Program-made: the position numbers and the translations under genes
Part shown: piece after piece, positions 24,237 through 31,813 of the stretch
Layout: each line of letters begins with the position of its first letter
Numbering within the stretch: the stretch's first letter is position 1
Source: an uncultured Eubacteriales bacterium
GTDB taxonomy: Bacteria > Bacillota > Clostridia > Peptostreptococcales > Anaerovoracaceae
Reading direction: 5' to 3'
Length of the DNA: 32,296 nucleotides
NCBI GenBank assembly: GCA_902801255.1
Contig: CADCHO010000038.1
Span: forward strand, 1 to 32,296
The notes under the pieces: model-generated
Told to the model about the DNA's origin: nothing
Database searches by the model: none
What the model saw: only the letters and a program-made list of their open reading frames with translations

Positions 24237-24578
24237 GTGAACATTTTAGATCAGATCACAATGGATTACAAAAAGGATGACATTCCTGAGTTCAAGGTCG
24301 GCGACACACTCAGAGTGCACGTAAAGATCATCGAGGGTCAGAGAGAAAGAATCCAGGTCTTCGAAGGCTATGTACTCAAGAGACAGCACGGCGGCGTTAA
24401 CGAAACATTTACAGTAAGAAAGCTGTCAAACGGAATCGGCGTTGAGAAGACATTCCCACTGCACTCGCCAAAGATCGAGAAGATCGAGGTAGTCAGAAAG
24501 GGCAGAGTCAGAAGAGCTAAGCTCAACTACATGCGTCAGAGAACCGGTAAAGCAGCCAGGATCAGAAGCGCTGAATAG
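24237..24578 (+). CDS. rplS: 50S ribosomal protein L19
   Basis: A 113-residue protein of normal L19 length. Typical motifs are [59 protein letters not shown] and the basic tail [18 protein letters not shown]. The start codon is GTG, 8 nt after AGAAGGAGAG. L19 lies at the interface of the 30S and 50S subunits. It opens the rplS-rbgA-rnhB set, which has the same order in B. subtilis. A hairpin follows directly and may limit read-through. Confidence 0.97.
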   Translation: MNILDQITMDYKKDDIPEFKVGDTLRVHVKIIEGQRERIQVFEGYVLKRQHGGVNETFTVRKLSNGIGVEKTFPLHSPKIEKIEVVRKGRVRRAKLNYMRQRTGKAARIRSAE

Positions 24579-24586
24579 TGATCACC

Positions 24587-24619
24587 ATGCATACCCGAGA
24601 CCTTGTCAAGGGTATGCAT
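24587..24619 (+). terminator. Intercistronic hairpin between rplS and rbgA, partial terminator
   Basis: A perfect 10-bp stem ATGCATACCC/GGGTATGCAT (24587-24596/24610-24619) with a 13-nt loop, followed by TTTACTTATATT. The short T run suggests partial termination, which would lower expression of rbgA relative to rplS. Confidence 0.6.
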
Positions 24620-24637
24620 TTTACTTATATTAAAGGC

Positions 24638-25483
24638 ATGATAGACAACATTAACTGGTATCCGGGCCATATGAAAAAAACCCGGGAATTGATACAGGAT
24701 AATCTGAAAGCTGTAGACATCGTGATCGAGATAGTCGACAGCCGTATTCCTGTGTCCAGCCGCAATCCGATCATAGACGAGATAATCTCCGGCAAGCCAC
24801 GCATTATCGTACTTGGGAAGGCTGATCTTGCAGATGCTGCAGAGACTGAGGCGTGGTCTGAGAAATTATCGGGCGGCAAGGGTGTACGCCGCGTTATGGC
24901 ACTGAATCTTCAGTCCGGAGAAAACATAAAGAAGCTTCTGAAGGCACTGGAAACCGAACAGCAGAAGAGAAATGAGGAAAGATCTGTAAAAAGACCGCTC
25001 AGGATCATGATAGTCGGAGTGCCTAATGTAGGTAAATCTTCTCTGATAAACCGCCTCACCGGTAAGAGATCTGCTAAGACAGGGGATAAGCCGGGCGTAA
25101 CGAAGGGCAAACAGTGGCTGACACTTTCGAACGGCATGCAGCTTCTCGACACACCGGGTATACTCTGGCCTAAGTTTGAGGATCCGAATGTGGGACTTAA
25201 CCTCGCATTCTGCGGAAGCATAAAGGACGACATACTGGGTGTGCAGGATCTCGGGTTTGAGCTCATAAGAGTACTGGGAGAAAATTATCCGGATCTCCTG
25301 AAAGAACGATACAAGCTCGATGAGCTCTCGGAAGAGACCATAGAAAACATGGACAACATCGCCAGAAAGCGCGGCTTCATAATGTCGGGCGGCAGGATCG
25401 ATTATGAGAGGACCGGACGTACTGTCCTCGATGAATTCAGGGGCGGAAAGATCGGCAGGATCACACTTGAAAAAGTAAAGTAA
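24638..25483 (+). CDS. rbgA: Ribosome biogenesis GTPase RbgA (YlqF)
   Basis: A 281-residue circularly permuted GTPase needed for late 50S assembly. Motif order is permuted: G4 LGKAD comes first (about 58-62), then G1 GVPNVGKSSLINRL (about 127-140), G2 in PGVTKGKQW and G3 LDTPGILWP. The N-terminal INWYPGHMKKTREL is diagnostic for the family, so ATG 24638 is preferred over two in-frame upstream starts that would lie inside the rplS-rbgA hairpin or rplS itself. The Shine-Dalgarno is weak or too close (AAAGG one base before the ATG). The C-terminal helical domain (YKLDELSEETIENMDNIARK) is complete. Confidence 0.93.
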   Translation: MIDNINWYPGHMKKTRELIQDNLKAVDIVIEIVDSRIPVSSRNPIIDEIISGKPRIIVLGKADLADAAETEAWSEKLSGGKGVRRVMALNLQSGENIKKLLKALETEQQKRNEERSVKRPLRIMIVGVPNVGKSSLINRLTGKRSAKTGDKPGVTKGKQWLTLSNGMQLLDTPGILWPKFEDPNVGLNLAFCGSIKDDILGVQDLGFELIRVLGENYPDLLKERYKLDELSEETIENMDNIARKRGFIMSGGRIDYERTGRTVLDEFRGGKIGRITLEKVK

Positions 25484-25518
25484 ACTTTACAGTAAAGAAT
25501 ACTTTACATAACGATACA

Positions 25519-26874
25519 ATGACAAAACAGGAAAGACTGGAAAGAGACATAGCAAAACTGGCTGAGATGAAAGCCCATGAGGATGAACTCAGGGCTGCGG
25601 GCTACAGATATATTGCCGGGATTGATGAGGTCGGAAGAGGACCTCTCGCCGGGCCGGTCTATGCTGCCTGCGTAATTCTTCCTGAGGATTTTGACGTTCC
25701 GGGCATAAACGATTCAAAGAAACTCTCAGCAAAGAGGCGCGAGGAGCTCTCTGATGTCATAAAGGAAAGGGCAGTCGCCTGGGGAATAGGCATCGCAGAC
25801 AACAACGAAATAGATGAGCTCAATATACTTGAGGCTACAAAGACCGCCATGAAAAGAGCTATAGCTGCTGTAAGGGACATGCTTGCCGGGAAGGGACTCC
25901 TGACTGCTGACGGAGAGGCTCATGCGCAGGATATGCTTCTGATCGATGCAGTAAAACTAGATGCGGGTATGCCGAGCGAATCGATAATAAAGGGAGATGA
26001 GAAGTGCCTTTGCATAGCAGCGGCTTCAATAGTTGCCAAGGTTGCGAGAGATTCTTATATGACAGAGATGGACAGTGTCTACCCGGGCTATGATTTCGCC
26101 GGGAACAAGGGTTACGGAACAGCCAAACATTACGAAGGCCTGAGGACCCTGGGGAAGACCCCTATCCACAGAAAGACTTTCCTCAGGAAGTTTGATGAAA
26201 ATCCCGAAACAGGTCACAGAACGGCAAAAAAAGATGAAGGCGGCAGGGAGGCTGCAGAGATGGCTAAAAAAGTATATGCGGTAAGAAAGGGCAGAACGAC
26301 CGGCTTGTTCATGAGCTGGGACGACTGCAAAGCACAGGTAGACGGATTTGCCGGTGCTGAGTATAAGAGCTTTGCAGATCCTGCAGAAGCGATGGCCTAT
26401 TTGGGACTTACAGGCGGACAGGAAGCAGCTGCGGAGAAGTTTCCCGAGGGCGTGAGGGCATATGTTGACGGAAGTTTTGACAGTGCCAGCGGAAGATTCT
26501 CGTGTGGAGTCGTGATAGTTGAGACTGACGATGCCGGTAACAGTGAAACGACCGAACTGAATGCGGCTTTTGATGATGCTGAAGCAGCTCAGCAGAGAAA
26601 TGTTGCCGGAGAGATAATGGGCTCGAAGCTCGCGATCGATCACTGCATGACGAATGGTATCAGGTCTGTCGAGATATACCACGACTATGAGGGCATCGGA
26701 GCCTGGGCAGACAGGCGCTGGAAGGCAAACAACCCGCTGACTCAGGGATACAGAGACTATGTTGCTGAGGCAAGAAAGAACATGGATATTAAATTTGTCA
26801 AGGTAAAAGCTCATGCCGGAAACAAATATAACGAGCTTGCAGACAATCTGGCAAAGAAGGCTCTTTCAGAATAG
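25519..26874 (+). CDS. rnhB: Fusion of RNase HII with a complete viroplasmin-RNase HI protein
   Basis: A 451-residue protein made of three domains. Residues 1-225 are RNase HII: GIDEVGRGPLAGPV with Asp36-Glu37, Asp143 (LIDAV) and Asp178 (ARDSY). Residues 249-296 are a hybrid-binding viroplasmin domain (KVYAVRKGRTTGLFMSWDDC). Residues 312-451 are RNase HI with Asp317 (YVDGS), Glu365, Asp389, His432 and Asp442. All catalytic residues of both enzymes are intact. Type 2 enzymes remove single ribonucleotides and RNA primers; type 1 enzymes cut longer RNA-DNA hybrids. Separate genes are the rule. The joint is precise: Met248 begins MAKKVYAVRKG, the usual start of stand-alone viroplasmin-RNase HI proteins, with AGGGAGG 8 nt upstream. 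The main start at 25519 has no clear Shine-Dalgarno. Confidence 0.93.
   Translation: MTKQERLERDIAKLAEMKAHEDELRAAGYRYIAGIDEVGRGPLAGPVYAACVILPEDFDVPGINDSKKLSAKRREELSDVIKERAVAWGIGIADNNEIDELNILEATKTAMKRAIAAVRDMLAGKGLLTADGEAHAQDMLLIDAVKLDAGMPSESIIKGDEKCLCIAAASIVAKVARDSYMTEMDSVYPGYDFAGNKGYGTAKHYEGLRTLGKTPIHRKTFLRKFDENPETGHRTAKKDEGGREAAEMAKKVYAVRKGRTTGLFMSWDDCKAQVDGFAGAEYKSFADPAEAMAYLGLTGGQEAAAEKFPEGVRAYVDGSFDSASGRFSCGVVIVETDDAGNSETTELNAAFDDAEAAQQRNVAGEIMGSKLAIDHCMTNGIRSVEIYHDYEGIGAWADRRWKANNPLTQGYRDYVAEARKNMDIKFVKVKAHAGNKYNELADNLAKKALSE
26245..26262 (+). promoter_or_regulatory. Internal Shine-Dalgarno and ATG inside the RNase H fusion gene
   Basis: AGGGAGG (26245-26251) lies 8 nt before an in-frame ATG (26260-26262, Met248). 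Initiation here would give a separate 204-residue viroplasmin-RNase HI. Spacing and strength are as good as those of normal genes in the window and better than those of the annotated start of the same frame. Confidence 0.55.
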
Positions 26875-26931
26875 TTAAAATTAGGGGTAGAAATCTGCGC
26901 TGTTTTCCGCTACAATAGTGGACAGCGACGC

Positions 26932-27007
26932 GGTCCATTAGCTCAGTTGGGAGAGCGACAGGGTGACAACCTGTAGGTCATTGGTTCAAGTCCAATATGG
27001 GCCACCA
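26932..27007 (+). tRNA. tRNA-Val (anticodon GAC)
   Basis: A complete 76-nt cloverleaf. Acceptor stem GGTCCAT/ATGGGCC (one G-U), D arm GCTCAGTTGGGAGAGC, anticodon arm ACAGG-GTGACAA-CCTGT with anticodon GAC reading GUC/GUU valine codons, variable AGGTC, T arm ATTGG-TTCAAGT-CCAAT. The discriminator A and CCA are encoded in the DNA (27004-27007). A TACAAT box at 26911-26916 may be its -10. No duplicated 3' end suggesting an integrated element was seen. Confidence 0.96.
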
Positions 27008-27014
27008 AGTAAAA

Positions 27015-27050
27015 AGCACTGATACCAAGAGTGTCAGTGCTTTTGTTTTG
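27015..27050 (+). terminator. Rho-independent terminator of tRNA-Val
   Basis: An 11-bp stem AGCACTGATAC/GTGTCAGTGCT (one G-U) with loop CAAGA is followed by TTTGTTTTG. Confidence 0.9.
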
Positions 27051-27064
27051 TTGCGGGAGATGTA

Positions 27065-27166
27065 TTTACAGATAATTTGTTTGTATATAATACAATGATG
27101 AAGAGGAAGAGTGATTTTATTGACAACGCATAAAGGGCAGGACATACAGTCCCGCCCTTTATTTTT
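27065..27166 (+). ncRNA. Candidate short transcript (promoter, 12-codon ORF, terminator)
   Basis: A TTTACA box (27065-27070) and overlapping TATAAT/TAATAC/TACAAT boxes (27086-27096) precede ATGATGAAGAGG, which opens a 12-codon frame (MMKRKSDFIDNA). The stop codon at 27131-27133 runs into a terminator hairpin, AAAGGGCAGGAC/GTCCCGCCCTTT with loop ATACA, then ATTTTT. The product would be about 70 nt. Whether it is an sRNA, a peptide or a decayed leader cannot be told. Box spacing is not ideal. Confidence 0.35.
27132..27166 (+). terminator. Rho-independent terminator upstream of the FNT gene
   Basis: A 12-bp stem with one mismatch (27132-27143/27149-27160) and loop ATACA is followed by ATTTTT. 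There is no annotated gene between this and the tRNA terminator, so a short transcript must be its client. Confidence 0.85.
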
Positions 27167-27180
27167 ATACAGTAATCGAG

Positions 27181-27186
27181 TATAAT
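27181..27186 (+). promoter_or_regulatory. Possible -10 element of the FNT gene
   Basis: A consensus TATAAT lies 41 nt before the FNT start codon; the matching -35 region (TTTATT at 27158-27163, 17-bp spacer) is weak. Confidence 0.4.
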
Positions 27187-27227
27187 AATCCGCAATATGG
27201 AAGTTTGCAGACGGAGGAGACCTTATC

Positions 27228-27992
27228 ATGTTCAGGACAGATTTTGTAAAAGTATCAGACGGAGCTGTCTCTAAGGTCGCCTTTATGGAAAAAGACCCGC
27301 TTGCATATTTCATAATTTCCATGATGGCAGGGGCCTATATCGGCATCGGAGTCCTGCTCGCTTTTACAGCAGGAGGATTGCTCACCGGTCTGCCTTATGC
27401 AAAGATCGTGATGGGGCTCTCTTTCGGAGTCGCCCTGAGTCTGGTCGTAATGGCCGGCGCAGAACTGTTTACAGGCAACAATCTGGCGATGGCCGCAGGT
27501 ATGCTTGATAAAAAGGTAAGCGCCGCTGACGCTGTTAAACTATGGTGTCTTTGCTGGGCAGGAAATCTGGCCGGTGCTATGCTCCTGGCAGGTATTTACA
27601 GCCTTACCGGGCTCTGTACGGGGCAGGTCGGAGAGTTTATGGTATCCGCTGCAGCAGCAAAGATGGGCGCCGGAGCAGTCGCACTCTTCGCAAGAGGCAT
27701 TCTGTGCAACTTCCTCGTATGCCTCGCAGTGTGGTGTGCCGGAAAGGCGACATCAGATGCAGGCAAGCTGATCATGATATTCTGGTGTCTCTTTGCATTT
27801 ATTACAACAGGATTCGAGCACAGCATAGCTAATATGACTCTGTTTACAGTAGCACTCCTGCAGCCTGTTCATGAGGCTGTAAGCATAGGAGGCTTCTTCT
27901 ATAATTTAATAATAGTTACTCTAGGGAACATAGTCGGCGGAGCACTGTTTGTTGCAGTGCCTTACTACATCGCCGGCAGGAGAGATAAATAA
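27228..27992 (+). CDS. Formate/nitrite transporter (FNT) family channel
   Basis: A 254-residue membrane protein with six helices in the FNT fold, which assembles as a pentamer. Family marks include GAYIGIGVLLAF near 35-46, GAELFTGNN (omega-loop region) near 77-85, ARGILCNFLVCLAVW near 155-169 and the GFEHSIANM loop with the central gating His near 205. FNT channels pass formate, nitrite, hydrosulfide or short carboxylates with protons. No formate lyase or nitrite reductase gene lies nearby, so the substrate is open. ACGGAGGAG precedes the ATG by 9 nt. The ATP-grasp gene begins 18 nt after its stop, suggesting one operon. Confidence 0.92.
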   Translation: MFRTDFVKVSDGAVSKVAFMEKDPLAYFIISMMAGAYIGIGVLLAFTAGGLLTGLPYAKIVMGLSFGVALSLVVMAGAELFTGNNLAMAAGMLDKKVSAADAVKLWCLCWAGNLAGAMLLAGIYSLTGLCTGQVGEFMVSAAAAKMGAGAVALFARGILCNFLVCLAVWCAGKATSDAGKLIMIFWCLFAFITTGFEHSIANMTLFTVALLQPVHEAVSIGGFFYNLIIVTLGNIVGGALFVAVPYYIAGRRDK

Positions 27993-28010
27993 AGAAAGGG
28001 AGAGGGGAAA

Positions 28011-29204
28011 ATGAACTTCATCTTTGTTTCACCGAATTTTCCGCACACATACTGGCAGTTCTGCGACAGGCTCAAAAGGAACGGCATAAATGTGCTCGGA
28101 ATAGGCGACGCACCGTACGAAATGCTTGAGGAACCTCTGAAGGCTGCGCTGACAGAGTACTATAAGGTCGACAACATGGAGAACTACGATTCCATGTATC
28201 GCGCAGTTGCATTCCTGGCGTTCAAGTACGGAAAGATCGACTGGCTCGAATCAAACACCGAATACTGGCTCGAACAGGATGCAAAACTGAGAAAGGACTT
28301 CAATATCGGATCAGGCGTTCAGCCTGAAGAGCTCGCAATGTGGAAGAGCAAGTCGGCCATGAAGCCGTTCTATAAGGAAGCAGGTGTTCCGACTGCGCGC
28401 AACCATAAGGTAACCACTATCGAAGCGGCACGCGAATTCCTTGATGAGATCGGAGGATTCCCGGTCATAGTAAAGCCGGATATCGGAGTAGGAGCCGCAG
28501 ATACATGGAAGCTTGAGAACGATTCTGACCTGGAATGGTTCTACAACAATCTTCCGCAGCATCCTTATGTAATGGAAGAGTTTGTATACGGATACATTTA
28601 TTCGTATGATGCTATCGTAAACGCTCAGGGAGAGGTGCTCTTCGAGAGCTCCAACTGGTTCCCGCCATCAATAGCCGATCTGGTAAACAAGGGCCTTGAG
28701 CTTACATATTACACGACTCCTGAGGTACCTGCACAGCTCCGCGATTACGGACGTGCTACTATAAAAGCCTTCAAGGTAAGAAGCAGATTTGTACACTTCG
28801 AATTCTTCCGCCTCACACAGGCCAGAAAGAATCTGGGTGAAGTAGGAGACTTCGTAGGACTCGAGGTCAATATGAGACCTGCGGGCGGATATACACCTGA
28901 TATGATGGACTACGCTCATAATACAGACGTATATGAGATATGGGCTGAGATGGTAGCTTACAATGAGCGCCGCCTGCCTGATATAGGAGGAGACCAGTAC
29001 TGCGCATATGCATCCAGAAAGGATATACATCAGTATAAGCACAGCCATGAAGAGGTGCTGCAGAAATACGGACACTGCATGAAGATGTGCGAGCGCATGC
29101 CTGATGTGCTGTCCGGAGCTATGGGCAATCAGTTCTACACTGCCGTATTCAAGACTTTTGATGAGGTAGAGGAATTCAATAATTTCATACTGGAACGTGC
29201 ATAA
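28011..29204 (+). CDS. ATP-grasp domain ligase of unknown substrate
   Basis: A 397-residue protein with ATP-grasp layout: a pre-ATP-grasp N-terminal domain (FVSPNFPHTYWQFCDRLKRN at 4-23), the ATP-binding lid with Lys155 (FPVIVKPDIGVGAADTWKL), and the metal site Glu285-x-Asn287 (GLEVNMRPAGG). The family joins a carboxylate to an amine or other nucleophile through an acyl phosphate. The order of motifs resembles carbamoyl-phosphate-synthase-like and peptide or amino-acid ligases; no specific match is recognised. The ribosome binding site AGGGAGAGGGG is strong. It is followed 44 nt later by an esterase and preceded by an FNT channel, so the three may act on one small carboxylate metabolite, which is inference. 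Confidence 0.85.
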   Translation: MNFIFVSPNFPHTYWQFCDRLKRNGINVLGIGDAPYEMLEEPLKAALTEYYKVDNMENYDSMYRAVAFLAFKYGKIDWLESNTEYWLEQDAKLRKDFNIGSGVQPEELAMWKSKSAMKPFYKEAGVPTARNHKVTTIEAAREFLDEIGGFPVIVKPDIGVGAADTWKLENDSDLEWFYNNLPQHPYVMEEFVYGYIYSYDAIVNAQGEVLFESSNWFPPSIADLVNKGLELTYYTTPEVPAQLRDYGRATIKAFKVRSRFVHFEFFRLTQARKNLGEVGDFVGLEVNMRPAGGYTPDMMDYAHNTDVYEIWAEMVAYNERRLPDIGGDQYCAYASRKDIHQYKHSHEEVLQKYGHCMKMCERMPDVLSGAMGNQFYTAVFKTFDEVEEFNNFILERA

Positions 29205-29248
29205 AAAAGATAACGAAAGAACAATATAAAAGATAAAGGGGAATATTA

Positions 29249-29983
29249 ATGAACGATTATTATAAGAGAGAATACAGCTGGATAATGGACAGAGAAATGG
29301 AGCACGCGATCTTCGGCGACAGCGGCAGACTCTGTGTGGCTTTCGGACCTCAGAACGGACATACATACGATTTCCGCAATTTCGGAATGATCGATACCAT
29401 AGCTCCGTGGATCGAGGCAGGAAAGCTGAGAGTGCTCTGCGTAGACAGCATAGATGAAGAAACATGGTCTGCAGAAGGCCGTAATGAGCGCGAGAGACTC
29501 GAACTGCAGGAAAGATGGTTCCGCTATGTAACAGATGAGCTCGTACCGCAGTATCTCGGAGACGAGCGCGCAATCACTACAGGCTGCAGCATGGGTGCTA
29601 CCCACGCCATGAACTTCTTCTGCCGCCGTCCTGATCTTTTCGGAGGTGTCATTGCACTGAGCGGTCTGTTTGACACAAACTATTTCTTCCACGGATACAA
29701 AGATGATCTGACATATGCGAATTCTCCTATTGAATTCATCCCTAACATGCCGGAGCACCATCCATGGATGGATCTGTACAGACAGAGCAGCATCATCTTC
29801 TGCTGCGGACAGGGAGCATGGGAAGATGAGATGAGAGTAGATCTGCAGAAACTGCACGAGGCCTTTGAAGGAAAGGGAATTCCGCACTGGGCTGATTACT
29901 GGGGTTACGACGTCAATCATGACTGGCCTTGGTGGAGAAAACAGCTTCCGTACTTCATGAGCAACATCCTCGGTCAACCTTAA
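29249..29983 (+). CDS. Alpha/beta-hydrolase, esterase family
   Basis: A 244-residue serine hydrolase of the putative-esterase (esterase D-like) group. The nucleophile elbow GCSMGA gives Ser114, and the late His224 (VNHDWPWW) completes the triad with an acidic residue, perhaps near Glu192-Asp193. Trp and Tyr are unusually frequent near the C-terminus (HWADYWGYDVNHDWPWWRKQ). There is no signal peptide, so it is cytosolic. AAAGGGG lies 8 nt before the ATG. It ends the channel-ligase-esterase gene set and is followed at once by a terminator. It might hydrolyse the product or a side product of the neighbouring ligase; there is no direct evidence. Confidence 0.87.
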   Translation: MNDYYKREYSWIMDREMEHAIFGDSGRLCVAFGPQNGHTYDFRNFGMIDTIAPWIEAGKLRVLCVDSIDEETWSAEGRNERERLELQERWFRYVTDELVPQYLGDERAITTGCSMGATHAMNFFCRRPDLFGGVIALSGLFDTNYFFHGYKDDLTYANSPIEFIPNMPEHHPWMDLYRQSSIIFCCGQGAWEDEMRVDLQKLHEAFEGKGIPHWADYWGYDVNHDWPWWRKQLPYFMSNILGQP

Positions 29984-29989
29984 AAAACC

Positions 29990-30012
29990 AGCGCCTCCGG
30001 GCGCTTTTTTTT
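29990..30012 (+). terminator. Rho-independent terminator after the esterase gene
   Basis: AGCGCC/GGCGCT stem with a 4-nt loop is followed by eight T. Confidence 0.88.
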
Positions 30013-30026
30013 ATGCAAAAAATGTA

Positions 30027-30055
30027 TTGACAACAGCGTGATGTGCGAGTATATT
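30027..30055 (+). promoter_or_regulatory. Sigma-A promoter of the hrcA-grpE-dnaK operon
   Basis: Consensus TTGACA (30027-30032), 17-bp spacer, TATATT (30050-30055). The CIRCE element begins about 5 nt after the predicted transcription start. Confidence 0.85.
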
Positions 30056-30066
30056 ATGTCTTGTAA

Positions 30067-30093
30067 TTAGCACTCTCGCTCAATGAGTGCTAA
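30067..30093. promoter_or_regulatory. CIRCE operator of the hrcA operon
   Basis: A perfect TTAGCACTC-N9-GAGTGCTAA between the promoter and the hrcA start, in the 5' leader. Together with the hsp20 copy it defines at least two HrcA targets in this window. Confidence 0.98.
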
Positions 30094-30122
30094 CAAAAAT
30101 AAAAATTACAGGGAGGCAACAC

Positions 30123-31184
30123 ATGGATCTGAGCGAAAGACAATTACAGATACTGCAGGCGATCATAACAGATTATGTAGAGAACGCCGAGCCGGTCGGT
30201 TCGAGATCGATCGCAAAGAAATATGACCTTGGCGTCAGCCCTGCGACCATAAGAAATGAGATGTCAGATCTTGAGGAGATGGGTTATCTGACTCATCCGC
30301 ACACATCGGCCGGAAGAGTTCCTTCAGACAAGGCATACAGGCTGTATGTAAATGATCTGATGAAAAAGAAGAATCTCAGCGCTAAAGATAAGCGCATGAT
30401 CAACGACAGACTGATGGCAAGCAGGGATGAGTTCGACAGGACAATCAGACATGCAGCCGAGCTCCTGTCAGAGATCACACATCTGGCATCGTTCGCGATG
30501 ACACCGGCCACCAACGAAGAAACGATCAGTTTTATCAGGCTCCTGCCTGTAGACGAGCGCACTCTGATACTCATGATAGTAGGTGAGAGCGGAAATGTAA
30601 CAAATACTACATTGCGGCTGAATGTGCCTTATACACAGGAAGCGCTCGATCTTCTGAGCAAGAACATGACTGTCAGCTATAAGGGACGCACCCTTGATGA
30701 TGTTCTCAAGGGAGAGATCATTCACGATGTGGGCTCAGACATCGAAGCGCTGAGCACGCTGAAGGGAAGCGTAATGCCGAGCTTCCTCAGGACGCTCGAA
30801 GATATGCTGAATGTCAATCTGTATATGGAGGGTATGACGAACATCTTCAATCTGCCTGAATATACCAGCATAGACCGCGCGAGAGACTTTATGGAGCTCT
30901 TCGCCCGCAAGGACTGGTTCACGCAGAAGATGCTCGCAAGAGATAACGGAGTCGTTGTTACCATCGGTGAAGAGAACGACACCATGAAAGACTGTACACT
31001 GATCACAGCGACATACCATGTGGACGGCAAACTCGTCGGAAAGATCGGAGTCATAGGACCGACAAGAATGAAGTACGACGAAATCACGTCAATCATGGAA
31101 TATCTCACTAATAACCTGAGTGAGTGCTTCAGACTTCCCGGCAGTACCGGAGACGGTAATGCCGGCGATAAGAAGCAGAAGTAA
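30123..31184 (+). CDS. hrcA: Heat-inducible transcription repressor HrcA
   Basis: A 353-residue repressor that binds CIRCE and is kept active by GroEL. The N-terminal winged helix carries the family motif LSERQLQILQAIITDYVENA, EPVGSRSIAKKY, VSPATIRNEMSDLEEMGYL and HPHTSAGRVPSDKAYRLYV (residues 2-78). The central and dimerisation domains follow (VGESGNVTNTTLRL; TIGEENDTMKDCTLITATYH). Start 30123 is set by GGGAGG 6 nt upstream and by the conserved N-terminus; the longer open frame begins inside CIRCE. It is first in the hrcA-grpE-dnaK operon and autoregulated by its own CIRCE. Confidence 0.97.
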   Translation: MDLSERQLQILQAIITDYVENAEPVGSRSIAKKYDLGVSPATIRNEMSDLEEMGYLTHPHTSAGRVPSDKAYRLYVNDLMKKKNLSAKDKRMINDRLMASRDEFDRTIRHAAELLSEITHLASFAMTPATNEETISFIRLLPVDERTLILMIVGESGNVTNTTLRLNVPYTQEALDLLSKNMTVSYKGRTLDDVLKGEIIHDVGSDIEALSTLKGSVMPSFLRTLEDMLNVNLYMEGMTNIFNLPEYTSIDRARDFMELFARKDWFTQKMLARDNGVVVTIGEENDTMKDCTLITATYHVDGKLVGKIGVIGPTRMKYDEITSIMEYLTNNLSECFRLPGSTGDGNAGDKKQK

Positions 31185-31219
31185 CAGAACAAATAACCGC
31201 ATGAAAGGAAACATTACTG

Positions 31220-31801
31220 ATGTCAGAAGACAAGAACAAGCAGATACCGATCGAAGACGGTGCGGATGAAGCTGAAGAAGTAAAAGCTGAAGAAGCAGAA
31301 GAAAAGGCTGAAAGCGTAGCTTCTGAGGAAGCCGGAGCGGAAAAGGAAGAAGAGGCAAAGAAGGCCGAAGAGGAAGCAAAGAAGGCTGAGGAAGCCGAAT
31401 CTGAGCGTTACATGAGGCTTATGGCCGAGTTCCAGAACTTCAAAAGAAGAGTCGCAAAGGAAAAGTCGGACATCCACGCATATGCCAATGAAAAGATAGT
31501 CGGAGATCTGCTTCCGGTACTCGACAATTTTGAAAGAGCACTCGATACAGAGACCGAAGACGAGGGCTATGCAAAGGGCATGCAGCTGATATTCGAACAG
31601 CTGAAGACAGCGCTTAACAATGCAGGCCTTGAAGAGATAAAAGCGATGGATGAAGAGTTTGACCCTAACGTTCACAACGCGGTCATGACTGAGACCATCG
31701 AGGAAAAAGAAGACGGCACCATAACAAAAGTCCTGCAGAAAGGATACAAGCTGAAAGACAAAGTCGTAAGGCCATCTATGGTAGCAGTCAACAAGAAGTA
31801 A
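31220..31801 (+). CDS. grpE: Nucleotide exchange factor GrpE
   Basis: A 193-residue co-chaperone that releases ADP from DnaK. The first 60 residues are a low-complexity Glu/Ala/Lys segment with several EEAKKAEE-like repeats. The long dimerisation helix follows (SERYMRLMAEFQNFKRRVAK), then the head domain with LLPVLDNFERAL and the beta-wing MDEEFDPNVHNAVMTE plus VLQKGYKLKDKVVRPSMVAV. AAAGGAAA precedes the ATG. It lies 35 nt after hrcA and 39 nt before dnaK. Confidence 0.97.
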   Translation: MSEDKNKQIPIEDGADEAEEVKAEEAEEKAESVASEEAGAEKEEEAKKAEEEAKKAEEAESERYMRLMAEFQNFKRRVAKEKSDIHAYANEKIVGDLLPVLDNFERALDTETEDEGYAKGMQLIFEQLKTALNNAGLEEIKAMDEEFDPNVHNAVMTETIEEKEDGTITKVLQKGYKLKDKVVRPSMVAVNKK

Positions 31802-31813
31802 ACGTGTTAATAA

